This document shows, piece by piece, positions 8,479-15,918 of a DNA stretch of 64,000 nucleotides. Every line of letters starts with the position of its first letter. Position 1 is the stretch's first letter. The notes beneath the pieces were generated by a model, which worked only from the letters and a program-made list of their open reading frames with translations, had not been told where the DNA came from and did no database searches. Source of the DNA: Cellulomonas composti (GTDB lineage: Bacteria > Actinomycetota > Actinomycetes > Actinomycetales > Cellulomonadaceae); the NCBI RefSeq assembly GCF_007990245.1, contig NZ_BJWG01000002.1, forward strand, positions 62,001-126,000, read 5' to 3'. The position numbers were made by a program, and so were the translations under genes.

Positions 8479-9140
8479 GCGGCGTGCTGGTGGTCGAGGA
8501 CGAGGAGCGGATCGCGTCGTTCGTCGCGAAGGGTCTGCGGGCCGCGGGGTACGCGCCGACCGTCGTCGGGACGGCCCGCGAGGCGTACGACCTCGCGGTG
8601 AGCGGCGAGGTCGACCTCATGGTGCTGGACCTCGGCCTGCCCGACGGCGACGGCTTCGACGTCCTGCGCCGGCTGCGCGCGGCGGGCTCGCGCCTGCCCG
8701 TGATCATCCTGACCGCGCGCGGCTCGATCGAGGACACGGTCGCCGGGCTCGAGGGCGGCGCGGACGACTACATGGCCAAGCCGTTCCGGTTCGAGGAGCT
8801 GCTCGCGCGGGTCCGGCTGCGGCTGCGGTCCGAGTCGGACGCGCGTGACGACACGACGATCCTGCGCCGCGGTGCCGTCACGCTCGACCTGCGCTCCCGG
8901 CGGGCGACCGTCGACGGCAAGGTGGTCGACCTGTCGGCGCGCGAGTTCGCCCTCGCGGAGACGTTCCTGCGCAACGCGGGGACCGCGCTGTCGCGCGAGC
9001 AGCTGCTCTCGCGCGTGTGGGGGTACGACTTCGACCCGTCGTCGAACGTCGTCGACGTGTACGTGCGCTACCTGCGCGGCAAGCTCGGGGCCGAGTTCAT
9101 CACGACGGTGCGCGGCGTCGGCTACCGGTTCGAAAGCTGA
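8475..9140 (+). CDS. OmpR/PhoB-family response regulator
   Basis: A 221-residue two-domain regulator. The receiver domain (residues 1-115) has the acidic pair in VVEDEERI, the phospho-Asp in LMVLDLGLPDGDG and the conserved Lys in YMAKPF. The winged-helix output domain (130-221) shows the typical LSREQLLSRVWGYDFDPSSN and ending RGVGYRFES. The GTG start overlaps the stop of the kinase gene. The stop codon lies inside the first of three 14-bp tandem repeats. Likely targets include the adjacent small exported protein genes, which is inference. Confidence 0.93.
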   Translation: MSGVLVVEDEERIASFVAKGLRAAGYAPTVVGTAREAYDLAVSGEVDLMVLDLGLPDGDGFDVLRRLRAAGSRLPVIILTARGSIEDTVAGLEGGADDYMAKPFRFEELLARVRLRLRSESDARDDTTILRRGAVTLDLRSRRATVDGKVVDLSAREFALAETFLRNAGTALSREQLLSRVWGYDFDPSSNVVDVYVRYLRGKLGAEFITTVRGVGYRFES

Positions 9141-9169
9141 CGTTCGAAGGCTGACGTTCGAAGGCTGAC
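9128..9169 (+). repeat. Three 14-bp tandem repeats spanning the response-regulator stop codon
   Basis: GTTCGAAAGCTGAC at 9128-9141 is followed by two copies of GTTCGAAGGCTGAC (9142-9155, 9156-9169). The first copy includes the TGA stop of the response regulator, so the array looks like duplication of the gene's 3' end. Confidence 0.85.
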
Positions 9170-9182
9170 GGCGGGCAGCACG

Positions 9183-9224
9183 ACGCCGCCGGCTCGGCCA
9201 CGAAGGTGACCTCGCCGGCGGCGT
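9183..9224. terminator. Inverted repeat between convergent genes, possible bidirectional terminator
   Basis: ACGCCGCCGGC (9183-9193) is perfectly complementary to GCCGGCGGCGT (9214-9224), separated by 20 bases. It sits between the response regulator (+) and the repeat protein (-). There is no U-tract, which is common in actinobacteria. Confidence 0.55.
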
Positions 9225-9237
9225 GAGCAGGGGCCCG

Positions 9238-9822
9238 TCAGTCGTCCGAGCCGCCGTGGTGGCCGGAGTCGTCGTCGCCGCCGTGGTGGCCAGAGTCGTC
9301 GTCACCGTGGTGACCCGAGTCGTCGGTCCCGTCATCGTCACCGTGGTGACCCGAGTCGTCGGAGCCGTCGTCGCCGCCGTGGTGACCCGAGTCATCGGAG
9401 CCGTCGTCGTCACCTTGGTGACCCGAGTCGTCGGAGCCGTCATCGTCACCGTGGTGACCCGAGTCGTCGGTCCCGTCGGGGTGACCCGAGTCGTCGGTCC
9501 CGTCGTGGTGACCGGAGTCGTCGGGGGCGTCGTCGTCGCCGTGGTGACCGGAGTCGTCGGAGCCGCGGTGATGGCCCGAGTCGTCCGGCTCGCTCGTCGG
9601 CGAGGCGGAGGGGCTCGGGCTGGCCGGGTCGGTCGGCTCGGGCGAGCTCGACGGCGTCGGGTCGTCGGACGCCCGGTGCGAGGGAGACGCGCTCACGGAC
9701 GTGGCAGGGCTGCTGGGGGTCGACGAGGGCGAGTCGGACGCCGCGACGGCGGCACCTCCGACGAGCGTGAGCGCGCCGAGCGCACCGGCGACGACCCAGA
9801 CGGGACGCGACAGCTGGAACAT
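9238..9822 (-). CDS. Exported His/Asp-rich tandem-repeat protein
   Basis: A 194-residue protein of unrecognised function. It has a signal peptide or anchor (MFQLSRPVWVVAGALGALTL...AAVAAS), then a Ser/Pro/Thr linker (about residues 30-78), then a repeat region made of units such as DDSGHHGDDDGS, in 12-residue and shortened 9-residue forms, up to the last residue. The paired His next to clustered Asp suggests metal or proton binding outside the membrane, but this is inference. The ATG at 9822 follows a strong AGGAGG. It is convergent with the two-component system, and the small protein at 6579-6947 has the same design. Confidence 0.8.
   Translation of the reverse strand: MFQLSRPVWVVAGALGALTLVGGAAVAASDSPSSTPSSPATSVSASPSHRASDDPTPSSSPEPTDPASPSPSASPTSEPDDSGHHRGSDDSGHHGDDDAPDDSGHHDGTDDSGHPDGTDDSGHHGDDDGSDDSGHQGDDDGSDDSGHHGGDDGSDDSGHHGDDDGTDDSGHHGDDDSGHHGGDDDSGHHGGSDD
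9239..9600 (-). repeat. Coding tandem repeat, about 36-bp and 27-bp units
   Basis: The units encode DDSGHHGDDDGS, DDSGHHGGDDGS, DDSGHQGDDDGS, DDSGHHDGT, DDSGHPDGT and similar. The DNA copies are highly alike (recurring gtgacccgagtcgtcgga), so slippage and copy-number variation between strains are likely. Confidence 0.85.
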
Positions 9823-10021
9823 GGTTCCTCCTGAGGTTCTCCGGCGCGGACTGCCCGGGCCGATGCCACGAGGTTCGCGGCCGCGCATGAGGTCGACGGG
9901 AGACGCGGATGAGAGCTCTCTCATCACGCGGGAGGTCGGCCCCCGCAGACCCGCACGCGACCTTCACCGACCGTTCCCGTGTCCGCGCCCGCCCGACAGC
10001 CCGAACGCCTACGCTCGCGGG

Positions 10022-10816
10022 ATGACCGCCCCGACCGCCGCGACGCCACCCGCGCCCGACGTCCCGGGGCCGACCGACCCGACGACCGACCCGACGACCG
10101 ACCCCGCGACCGACCCGGCGACCGTCCCCGCCGCGGACCGGCACGCGGCGCCGCGACGCCGGCGCAGGCGACGCCGCGCCTTGTTCGTCGTGCTCGTCGT
10201 CGTCGTGGTGCTCGTGCTCCCGCTGGCGTGGGTGCAGGGCGTCGGTCAGACCCGGGTCCGCAGCCTCGAGTCAGCCGGACCTGCACCCGTCGCGCTCGTG
10301 CTCGGCGCGGGGCTGCGCCCCGACGGATCGCCGTCCACCTACCTGCGCCGCCGCCTCAACGCCGCGCAGAGCCTGTACGAGCAGGGCCGGATCGACGTCG
10401 TGCTCGTCTCGGGCGACAACAGCACGCCGTACCACGACGAGCCCGCGGCGATGCGCGACTACCTCGTCGAGCGCGGGGTCCCGGTCGACCACGTGGTGCT
10501 CGACGGTGCCGGTCTGGACACGCACGACTCGTGCGTGCGGGCGCACGACGTCTTCGGTGTCGACCAGGCGGTGGTGCTCACGCAGAGCTACCACCTGCGG
10601 CGGGCGCTGTTCTCGTGCCAGGCCGCGGGGATCGACGTGACGGGCGTCGGGGTCTCCGCCGCGAGCGTGCAGCCCAAGCAGGCGCTGATGTGGCGGCTGC
10701 GGGAGATCCCCGCGTCCTACAAGGCGTTCTGGGACGCCTTGACGTCGCGCCGGCCCGCGGTCGACGACGAGCCGTCCCCCACGATCGACGAGGCGCTGGC
10801 GACCACCGGCTCCTGA
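10022..10816 (+). CDS. YdcF/SanA-like DUF218 membrane protein
   Basis: A 264-residue protein. Residues 1-45 are Pro/Thr/Asp-rich, with DPTTDPTTDPATDPAT repeats. They are followed by a run of Arg and one membrane segment (about 51-70). The DUF218 domain follows: PVALVLGAGLRPDGSPSTYL, VLVSGDNSTPYHDEPAAM and AVVLTQSYHLRRALF. SanA and ElyC relatives act in envelope integrity, and the molecular activity is uncertain. The ATG at 10022 has TACGCT exactly 6 nt upstream, so the transcript is probably leaderless. The next gene begins 44 bp downstream. Confidence 0.85.
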   Translation: MTAPTAATPPAPDVPGPTDPTTDPTTDPATDPATVPAADRHAAPRRRRRRRRALFVVLVVVVVLVLPLAWVQGVGQTRVRSLESAGPAPVALVLGAGLRPDGSPSTYLRRRLNAAQSLYEQGRIDVVLVSGDNSTPYHDEPAAMRDYLVERGVPVDHVVLDGAGLDTHDSCVRAHDVFGVDQAVVLTQSYHLRRALFSCQAAGIDVTGVGVSAASVQPKQALMWRLREIPASYKAFWDALTSRRPAVDDEPSPTIDEALATTGS

Positions 10817-10860
10817 CCGCCCGGACGGTCGCGGCCTGGCGGCAGGGCAGGATGGTCCGG

Positions 10861-11664
10861 GTGAGCGAGCGCGCGGACGTCCGGCTGGTGGCCCTCGACA
10901 TGGACGGGTCGTTGCTCGACGACGACAAGAACGTCCCGCCGGGCTTCTGGCCGCTGCTCGACGAGCTGCTGGCGCGCGGCATCACCGTCGCGCCCGCGTC
11001 GGGCCGGCAGTACGCGACCCTGCGAGCCCAGTTCGGCCGCGACGACCTCGTCTACGTCGCGGAGAACGGCGCGTACGTGGTGCGCGACGGGGTCGAGCTG
11101 ACGTCGACGACGCTCTCGTCGGACACCGCCCGCGCCGTCGTCGAGACCGTGCGCGCCGCGACGTACCTGGACCTGGGCGTCGTGCTGTGCGGCAAACGGT
11201 CCGCGTACGTCGAGCGCGCCGACGAGGCGTTCCTCGCGCACGCCCGGCCGTACTACGCGCTGCTCGAGACCGTCCCCGACGTGCTCGCGGTCGACGACGA
11301 CGTGCTCAAGGTCGCCGTGTACGACTTCGGCTCCGCCGAGCGCGGCGCCGGGCCGCTGCTCGCGCCGTTCGACCCCGCCGACCGGGTCGTCGTGTCCGGG
11401 CTGCACTGGGTCGACGTGATGGCGCGCGGCGTCGACAAGGGTGTTGCGCTGCAGGTCGTGCAGCGGACCCTGGGGATCACGCCCGAGCAGACGATGGCGT
11501 TCGGCGACTACCTCAACGACCTAGGCATGCTCGCGGTAGCGGCGTGGTCCTACGCGATGGCGAACGCGCACCCGGACGTCCTCGCCGCGGCGGCCCATGT
11601 CGCGCCGTCCAACAACGACGACGGAGTGGTGCGGACCATCAGGGCCGTCCTCGACATCGCCTGA
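10861..11664 (+). CDS. Cof-type HAD-superfamily phosphatase
   Basis: A 267-residue cytoplasmic HAD hydrolase. Motif I is VALDMDGSLLDDD with the nucleophile and acid Asp residues, motif II is PASGR, the motif III Lys is in DKGVALQ and motif IV is MAFGDYLNDLGML. The C2-type cap between motifs II and III marks the Cof/YbiV group, which dephosphorylates sugar phosphates and cofactor intermediates. The exact substrate is not known. GTG 10861 was chosen because CAGGAT lies 7 nt upstream. ATG 10852 would add three residues. The gene is convergent with the LysR regulator 21 bp away. Confidence 0.88.
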   Translation: MSERADVRLVALDMDGSLLDDDKNVPPGFWPLLDELLARGITVAPASGRQYATLRAQFGRDDLVYVAENGAYVVRDGVELTSTTLSSDTARAVVETVRAATYLDLGVVLCGKRSAYVERADEAFLAHARPYYALLETVPDVLAVDDDVLKVAVYDFGSAERGAGPLLAPFDPADRVVVSGLHWVDVMARGVDKGVALQVVQRTLGITPEQTMAFGDYLNDLGMLAVAAWSYAMANAHPDVLAAAAHVAPSNNDDGVVRTIRAVLDIA

Positions 11665-11685
11665 GGCCGGGCCGCGAGCGGGTCG

Positions 11686-12642
11686 TCAGCCCGCAGGCGT
11701 GCGGGCGGCGGCCGTGAGAGCGGCGAGCGTCGCGGCGACCGCGGGCACGCGCAGCAGGTCGGGCGTCGTGACGGCGTGCACCTGACGGGCGGCCGTCCCG
11801 GCGGCGGGGCGCACGACGACGCCGGGGTGGCGACGGGCGACGGGCCTGACGAGGTCGGGCAGCAACGCGACGCCGAGCCCGGCGGCGACCAGCGCGAGCA
11901 CGGCGACGTAGTCGTCCGTGGCGTAGCCGATCGTGGGCGTGAAGCCGCGCTCGGCGGCCGCGGCCAGCAGGTGGCCCCGGCAGCGCGGGCAGCCCGCGAT
12001 CCACTCCTCGTCCGCGAGTGCGCCGAGGTCCACCTGCTCGTGCGCGGCGAGACGGTGGCCGGCGGGCAGCGCGACGGTCGTCGCGTCGTCGAGCAGGTGA
12101 CGCGTGACCAGCCCGACGAGGTCGTCCTGCCCCCGGCCGAGCTCGACGCCGGGGTAGGCGAACGCCAGCACCACGTCGCACGCGCCCTCGCGCAGGAGGC
12201 GCAGCGAGTCGGGCGGCTCGACCTCGTCGAGCGTCACGGACAGCCCGGGGTGCCGTTCGCGCAGCGCCGCGAGCGCGCGCGGCACGATCGTCGCCGACGA
12301 CGACGGGAACGCGGCCAGCCGGACCCGCCCCCGCTGCAGGCCCGTGAGCGCGGCGACGTCGGCGTCCGCGGCGCGCAGCGCGGCACCGACCGCCGCACCG
12401 TGCCGGGCGAGCACCGCGCCGGCCTCGGTGAGGCGCACGGACCGGCCGCTGCGGTCCAGCAGCGCGGTGCCGAGCCGACGCTCGAGCCGCCGCACGTGCT
12501 GGCTGACCGCCGGCTGCCCGACGCCGAGCAGCGCCGCCGCACCCGTGATCGAGCCCGCGTCGGCGATCGCCCGCAGGGTCCGCAGCCCGCCGACGTCGAC
12601 GACGCCGAGCGGGGCCCTGTCGAGCACACCCTCGTCGGACAT
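11686..12642 (-). CDS. LysR-family transcriptional regulator
   Basis: About 318 residues. The N-terminal winged HTH (LRTLRAIADAGSITGAAALL then GVGQPAVSQHVRRLERRLG) is followed by a periplasmic-binding-protein-like effector domain (VRLAAFPSSSATIVPRAL, CDVVLAFAYPG, GLGVALLPD). It is transcribed divergently from the PLP enzyme at 12732 and very likely controls it, as is usual for LysR pairs. ATG 12642 was chosen because GGGGA lies just before it. ATG 12657 would add five residues but has no ribosome site. The candidate operator is at 12658-12676. Confidence 0.88.
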   Translation of the reverse strand: MSDEGVLDRAPLGVVDVGGLRTLRAIADAGSITGAAALLGVGQPAVSQHVRRLERRLGTALLDRSGRSVRLTEAGAVLARHGAAVGAALRAADADVAALTGLQRGRVRLAAFPSSSATIVPRALAALRERHPGLSVTLDEVEPPDSLRLLREGACDVVLAFAYPGVELGRGQDDLVGLVTRHLLDDATTVALPAGHRLAAHEQVDLGALADEEWIAGCPRCRGHLLAAAAERGFTPTIGYATDDYVAVLALVAAGLGVALLPDLVRPVARRHPGVVVRPAAGTAARQVHAVTTPDLLRVPAVAATLAALTAAARTPAG

Positions 12643-12657
12643 CGGTTCCCCATCCAT

Positions 12658-12676
12658 GCATCACCGCGAGTGATGC
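12658..12676. promoter_or_regulatory. LysR-type operator in the divergent promoter region
   Basis: A perfect inverted repeat, GCATCAC-cgcga-GTGATGC, contains the T-N11-A arrangement of LysR boxes (TCAC...GTGA). Another half-site, GTGATGC, occurs at 12701-12707, nearer the divergent gene, as expected for a regulatory plus an activation site. Confidence 0.65.
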
Positions 12677-12731
12677 CATTGAGCATGATCTGGTCGTTGT
12701 GTGATGCTCCCACGGTGCCGAGACTGGTGGC

Positions 12732-13820
12732 ATGACGACGCTCCCCGCCCTGCGCGCCGCGTTCGACCGCGTGCCCGGCTACCTCGACGCCGCGACCAAC
12801 GGCCTTCCCGCGCGCGCGACGGTCGCCGCGCTGCGCGACGCGCTCGACGAGTGGTCCGCCGGCACCGCGACGACCGCCGGCTACGACGTGGCCGTCGCCC
12901 GTGCGCGGGCGGCCTACGCGACGATCGTCGGGACGCCGGTCACGGACGTGGCGATCGGGTCACAGGCCTCCGCACTCGTCGGGACCGTCGCGGCGTCGCT
13001 TCCCGACGGCGCGCGCGTGCTCACGGTGGACGGCGACTTCACGTCGGTCGTCTACCCGTTCCTCGTGCAGGCCGACCGCGGTGTGCAGGTCCGGCACGTC
13101 CCGGCCGAACGCCTGGTCGACGAGATCGTGCCCGGCACCGACGTCGTGGCGTTCTCGCTCGCCCAGTCGCGCGACGGCCGCGTCACGGACCTGGCCGAGG
13201 TCGCGGCGGCCGCCCGGTCCGTGGGTGCGCTCACGGTCTGCGACGTGACCCAGGCGACCGGGTGGATGCCCGTGGACGCGACGCTCGCGGACGTCACCGT
13301 GTGCGCGGCCTACAAGTGGCTCGCCGCACCTCGGGGAGTCGCGTTCCTCACCGTGGGCCCGGCCGCCCGCGAGCGCCTGCGGCCGGTGGCGGCCGGCTGG
13401 TACGCGGGCGCCGACGTCTGGCGGTCGGTGTACGGCCCGACGATGAGGCTCGCCGACGACGCCCGCCGCTTCGACGTGTCCCCCGCCTGGCTGTGCTGGG
13501 CGGGGGCCGCCCCCGCGCTCGAGCTGTTCGCGGCCGCCGACCCGCACGAGGTGCGCGCGCACGACGTGGGTCTGGCCGATGCGCTGCGCGCCCGTCTCGA
13601 CCTGCCGCCCGCGGGGCGTGCGGTCGTCACTCTTCCCGACGACGAGCACGGCACGCTCCGGGCGCGGCTCGAGGCCGCCGGCTGCCGGGTCGCGGGACGC
13701 GGCGGCGGCGTGCGGCTCGCGTTCCACGTGTGGAACGACGCCGACGACGTCGAGCTCGCGGCCGACGCGCTGGCGGACGCGGGCGCCCTCGTCGGATCGG
13801 CCCGTCGGTCCGGTGACTAG
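12732..13820 (+). CDS. Class V aminotransferase-fold PLP enzyme
   Basis: A 362-residue fold-type I PLP enzyme related to cysteine desulfurases and isopenicillin N epimerases. It starts with the substrate-lid stretch YLDAATNGLPARATVAALR. It shows VAFSLAQSRDGRVTDL, the cofactor Asp in VCDVTQATGW and the Schiff-base Lys in CAAYKWLAAPRG. No Cys-bearing desulfurase loop is evident, so a lyase or aminotransferase role is as likely as sulfur mobilisation. It is divergent from the LysR gene and followed by a hydrolase 9 bp downstream. Confidence 0.85.
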   Translation: MTTLPALRAAFDRVPGYLDAATNGLPARATVAALRDALDEWSAGTATTAGYDVAVARARAAYATIVGTPVTDVAIGSQASALVGTVAASLPDGARVLTVDGDFTSVVYPFLVQADRGVQVRHVPAERLVDEIVPGTDVVAFSLAQSRDGRVTDLAEVAAAARSVGALTVCDVTQATGWMPVDATLADVTVCAAYKWLAAPRGVAFLTVGPAARERLRPVAAGWYAGADVWRSVYGPTMRLADDARRFDVSPAWLCWAGAAPALELFAAADPHEVRAHDVGLADALRARLDLPPAGRAVVTLPDDEHGTLRARLEAAGCRVAGRGGGVRLAFHVWNDADDVELAADALADAGALVGSARRSGD

Positions 13821-13829
13821 CCTCGGAGC

Positions 13830-14411
13830 GTGACCGCCATCCCGACGAGGACCGGACCGCGCGACGTCGCCGGGCTGCTGCTCACGCCGGGCGCGGGTGC
13901 CGGGCGGGACCACCGCACGCTCGTCGCGCTCGAGGACGCCCTCGCGCCGCTGCCGGTGCGTCGCGTCGACTTCCCGTACCGGCAGCGCGGCTCGCGCATG
14001 CCCGACCGCCCGACCGTCGCGGTGCCGTTCCTGCGCGAGCAGGTCGAGGCGTTCGCCGCCGAGCTCGGGGTCGGCACCGACCGCATCGTCGTCGGCGGGC
14101 GGTCCTACGGCGGGCGGATGTGCTCGATGGCCGTCGCCGACGGCCTGCCCGTCGCGGGTCTCGTGCTGCTGTCCTACCCGCTGCACCCACCCGGCAAGCC
14201 CGAGAACCTGCGCATCGCGCACCTACCGGACATCGACGTCCCGGTGCTGGCCGTCTCGGGTCGCACGGACCCCTTCGGTACACCCGACGAGCTGGCGCGC
14301 GAGCTCGCGGCGCTCGGCGGCCCGTGGCACCTCGAGCTGGTGACCGGCCCGCACGACCCGGCCGACGCGCCGGTGATCGCCGCCGTACGCACCTGGCTCG
14401 GCTCGCACTGA
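13830..14411 (+). CDS. Alpha/beta hydrolase of the KANL3/Tex30 or dienelactone-hydrolase type
   Basis: A 193-residue compact hydrolase. The fold begins GLLLTPGAGAGRDHRTLVAL (oxyanion loop). The nucleophile elbow is GGRSYGGRMCS with Ser in the expected position. The acid is in SGRTDPFGTPDEL and the His in VTGPHDP. The short form with an LLTPGAG loop is that of KANL3/Tex30-like proteins. The GTG start has TAGCCT exactly 6 nt upstream, giving its own leaderless promoter although it lies 9 bp after the PLP gene. The substrate is unknown. Confidence 0.82.
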   Translation: MTAIPTRTGPRDVAGLLLTPGAGAGRDHRTLVALEDALAPLPVRRVDFPYRQRGSRMPDRPTVAVPFLREQVEAFAAELGVGTDRIVVGGRSYGGRMCSMAVADGLPVAGLVLLSYPLHPPGKPENLRIAHLPDIDVPVLAVSGRTDPFGTPDELARELAALGGPWHLELVTGPHDPADAPVIAAVRTWLGSH

Positions 14412-14498
14412 TCATTCCCAGCGTCAGCCGGGTGACATCATCGACTGGATCGACCCAGAAGCCGCAGACCGTGACGCGGGAGCACAGAGGAGCTGACG

Positions 14499-14678
14499 AT
14501 GGCGAACGACGGAAGCGGGCGGCGGGAGACCGCCGGCCTCGCGCCGCGGCCGACAGCGCGTGTGCTGGTGCAGGAGGGCCAACGCGGTGCTGCGCCGGTC
14601 GCGTCGCGGGTGCCCGTGTCGAGCGCCCCCACGACGCCTCCGCCCGGCACCGCCGGCTCCTCGACAGGGAGCAAGTAG
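14499..14678 (+). CDS. Small hypothetical protein, 59 residues
   Basis: This frame reads MANDGSGRRETAGLAPRPTA... and ends in TTPPPGTAGSSTGSK. It is preceded by a good ribosome site, AGAGGAG, seven bases before the ATG. The sequence is low-complexity (Gly, Pro, Ser, Thr, Arg), has no membrane segment and matches no family I know. It sits alone between the hydrolase and the macro-domain gene. The ribosome site is the main reason to believe it. Confidence 0.4.
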   Translation: MANDGSGRRETAGLAPRPTARVLVQEGQRGAAPVASRVPVSSAPTTPPPGTAGSSTGSK

Positions 14679-14724
14679 CTCCCCCGCTCTCAGGCCCGGC
14701 CACCTGGCTCGACCTGTGCAGAAA

Positions 14725-15276
14725 TCAGGCCAGCGCAGCGGTGAACGCGGCGAGCGTGGCCGGGCCGAAGAGCACGAACCGCACGAGCTCGATGCCGTGC
14801 GCGAGCGGCGCGGACTCGTCGGGAACGTCCTGCGCGGTGCCCGACGACCAGGCCCGCACCGCGCCGACCGCGAGCCGCGCGACCTCGTCGACGTCCCAGC
14901 CGTAGACGCCCGCGCTGATCGCGGGGAACGCGATCGTCGCGGCGTCGAGGCCCACCGCGACCTCGAGCGAGGCCGTAAAGCAGGAGACGAGCATGCCTCG
15001 GTCGCGCTCGCCCGCGTGCCAGTTGGGTCCGACGGTGTGCACCACCCAGCGCGCGGGCAGGTCGAACCCCGGCGTCGCGACCGCGTGGCCGACGGGCAGA
15101 CCCGCGGGCAGCTCCGTGCGTCGCAGCGCGCGGCACGCGTCCAGCAGCCCCGGCCCCGCGGCGGCGTGGATAGCGCCGTCGACGCCCCCACCCCCGAGCA
15201 GCGAGCTGTTCGCCGCGTTCACGACGACGTCGACGTCCTGCGTGGTGATGTCGCCGAGCACGGCCTCGATGCGCAT
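14725..15276 (-). CDS. Macro-domain ADP-ribose-processing protein
   Basis: A 183-residue stand-alone macro domain that binds ADP-ribose or its derivatives, possibly removing ADP-ribose from proteins or deacetylating O-acetyl-ADP-ribose. The motifs are classical: MRIEAVLGDITTQDVDVVVN, AANSSLLGGGGVDGAIHAAAG, the VVHTVGPNW strand and the AFPAISAGVYGWDVDEVARL phosphate loop. It is close to YmdB/MacroD in length. The ATG at 15276 was chosen because it begins exactly at the first strand. Upstream lies the gene-free 15277-15999 segment. No neighbouring ADP-ribosyltransferase was found. Confidence 0.93.
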   Translation of the reverse strand: MRIEAVLGDITTQDVDVVVNAANSSLLGGGGVDGAIHAAAGPGLLDACRALRRTELPAGLPVGHAVATPGFDLPARWVVHTVGPNWHAGERDRGMLVSCFTASLEVAVGLDAATIAFPAISAGVYGWDVDEVARLAVGAVRAWSSGTAQDVPDESAPLAHGIELVRFVLFGPATLAAFTAALA

Positions 15277-15322
15277 GCCGTCATCATCGCCTGTCCGGGG
15301 GCGACCCGGCCGGGGACGCGAC

Positions 15323-15355
15323 AGGGCCCCTCGGACGCTTACTCCGAGGGGCCCT
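15323..15355. terminator. Strong hairpin, copy 1 of a repeated element
   Basis: AGGGCCCCTCGGA (15323-15335) pairs perfectly with TCCGAGGGGCCCT (15343-15355) around the loop CGCTTAC. Its loop and inner stem are identical to the hairpin at 15882-15918. Confidence 0.75.
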
Positions 15356-15410
15356 CGCCGGTTCACACGGTAGGTCGCGTGCTGGTCCGGACGAGTGAAC
15401 GACACGCGAA

Positions 15411-15500
15411 CCGTCCACAAATTCCGTCCACAGGCCTGTGCTCATCTCGCGTTCGTGCAGGTCGGCCTGTGGACATCCCTGTGCAGCAAAATGTGGATAA
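15411..15500. other. Cluster of four DnaA-box-like 9-mers
   Basis: CCGTCCACA occurs at 15411-15419 and 15424-15432. TGTGGACAT (reverse ATGTCCACA) is at 15468-15476 and TGTGGATAA (reverse TTATCCACA, a perfect classical box) at 15492-15500. The actinobacterial consensus is TTGTCCACA. No dnaA, dnaN, rpmH or parAB lies nearby, so this is unlikely to be oriC. Confidence 0.5.
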
Positions 15501-15519
15501 AGAAACCTTCAGGAACCCC

Positions 15520-15549
15520 TTGCAGCGGTCCCGTGGGGAGGACTAGAAA
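15520..15549 (+). promoter_or_regulatory. Possible promoter reading right, into the gene-free segment
   Basis: TTGCAG (15520-15525) and TAGAAA (15544-15549) are spaced 18 bases apart. A transcript from here would reach the hairpin at 15882-15918 without encoding a protein I can recognise. Confidence 0.3.
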
Positions 15550-15758
15550 TCTCACATCGACCTCAACGGTTCGAGACCGCAGGACGAAGGGGCCCCTCGG
15601 GGACCTGGGCACCGGCGGACATCGATCGGGCGGGGTCGGGCCGGCCGGAAAACGGGCGACCACTCTCCTGGGGCGACCTAGGGGGCCGCGGATGACGCCG
15701 CGGAGGTTGCTACGGACCGGACGGTCGATCGCAGTCCAGCTCTCCTTCGAGGGGCACC

Positions 15759-15856
15759 GGTTCGCCGGGGTGCCGAGAAGGCGAGCGGGAGCCGCACCGT
15801 CAGAGCGGCGCTGGCCATCCGGTTCGCCGGGTGGCGAGGAATGGTCGGTTCGCCGG
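15759..15856 (+). repeat. Three direct copies of GGTTCGCCGG
   Basis: Copies are at 15759-15768, 15821-15830 and 15847-15856, all inside the gene-free segment. Function is unknown. Confidence 0.6.
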
Positions 15857-15881
15857 CGGTTTCTCTGCCTGTGGTCAACCG

Positions 15882-15918
15882 GGAAGGCCCCTCGGACGCT
15901 TACTCCGAGGGGCCTTCC
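15882..15918. terminator. Strong hairpin, copy 2; likely dtd terminator
   Basis: GGAAGGCCCCTCGGA (15882-15896) pairs perfectly with TCCGAGGGGCCTTCC (15904-15918) around the loop CGCTTAC, the same loop as copy 1. It lies about 80 bp downstream of the dtd stop and could end that transcript as well as a rightward one. Confidence 0.75.

Noticed and set aside
9239..9600. CRISPR-like array
   Set aside because: The units are contiguous in-frame coding repeats without unique spacers, and no cas genes are present.
15411..15500. Chromosomal oriC
   Set aside because: Only four boxes and no dnaA, dnaN, rpmH, rnpA or parAB nearby; a titration site or relic is the most I would claim.
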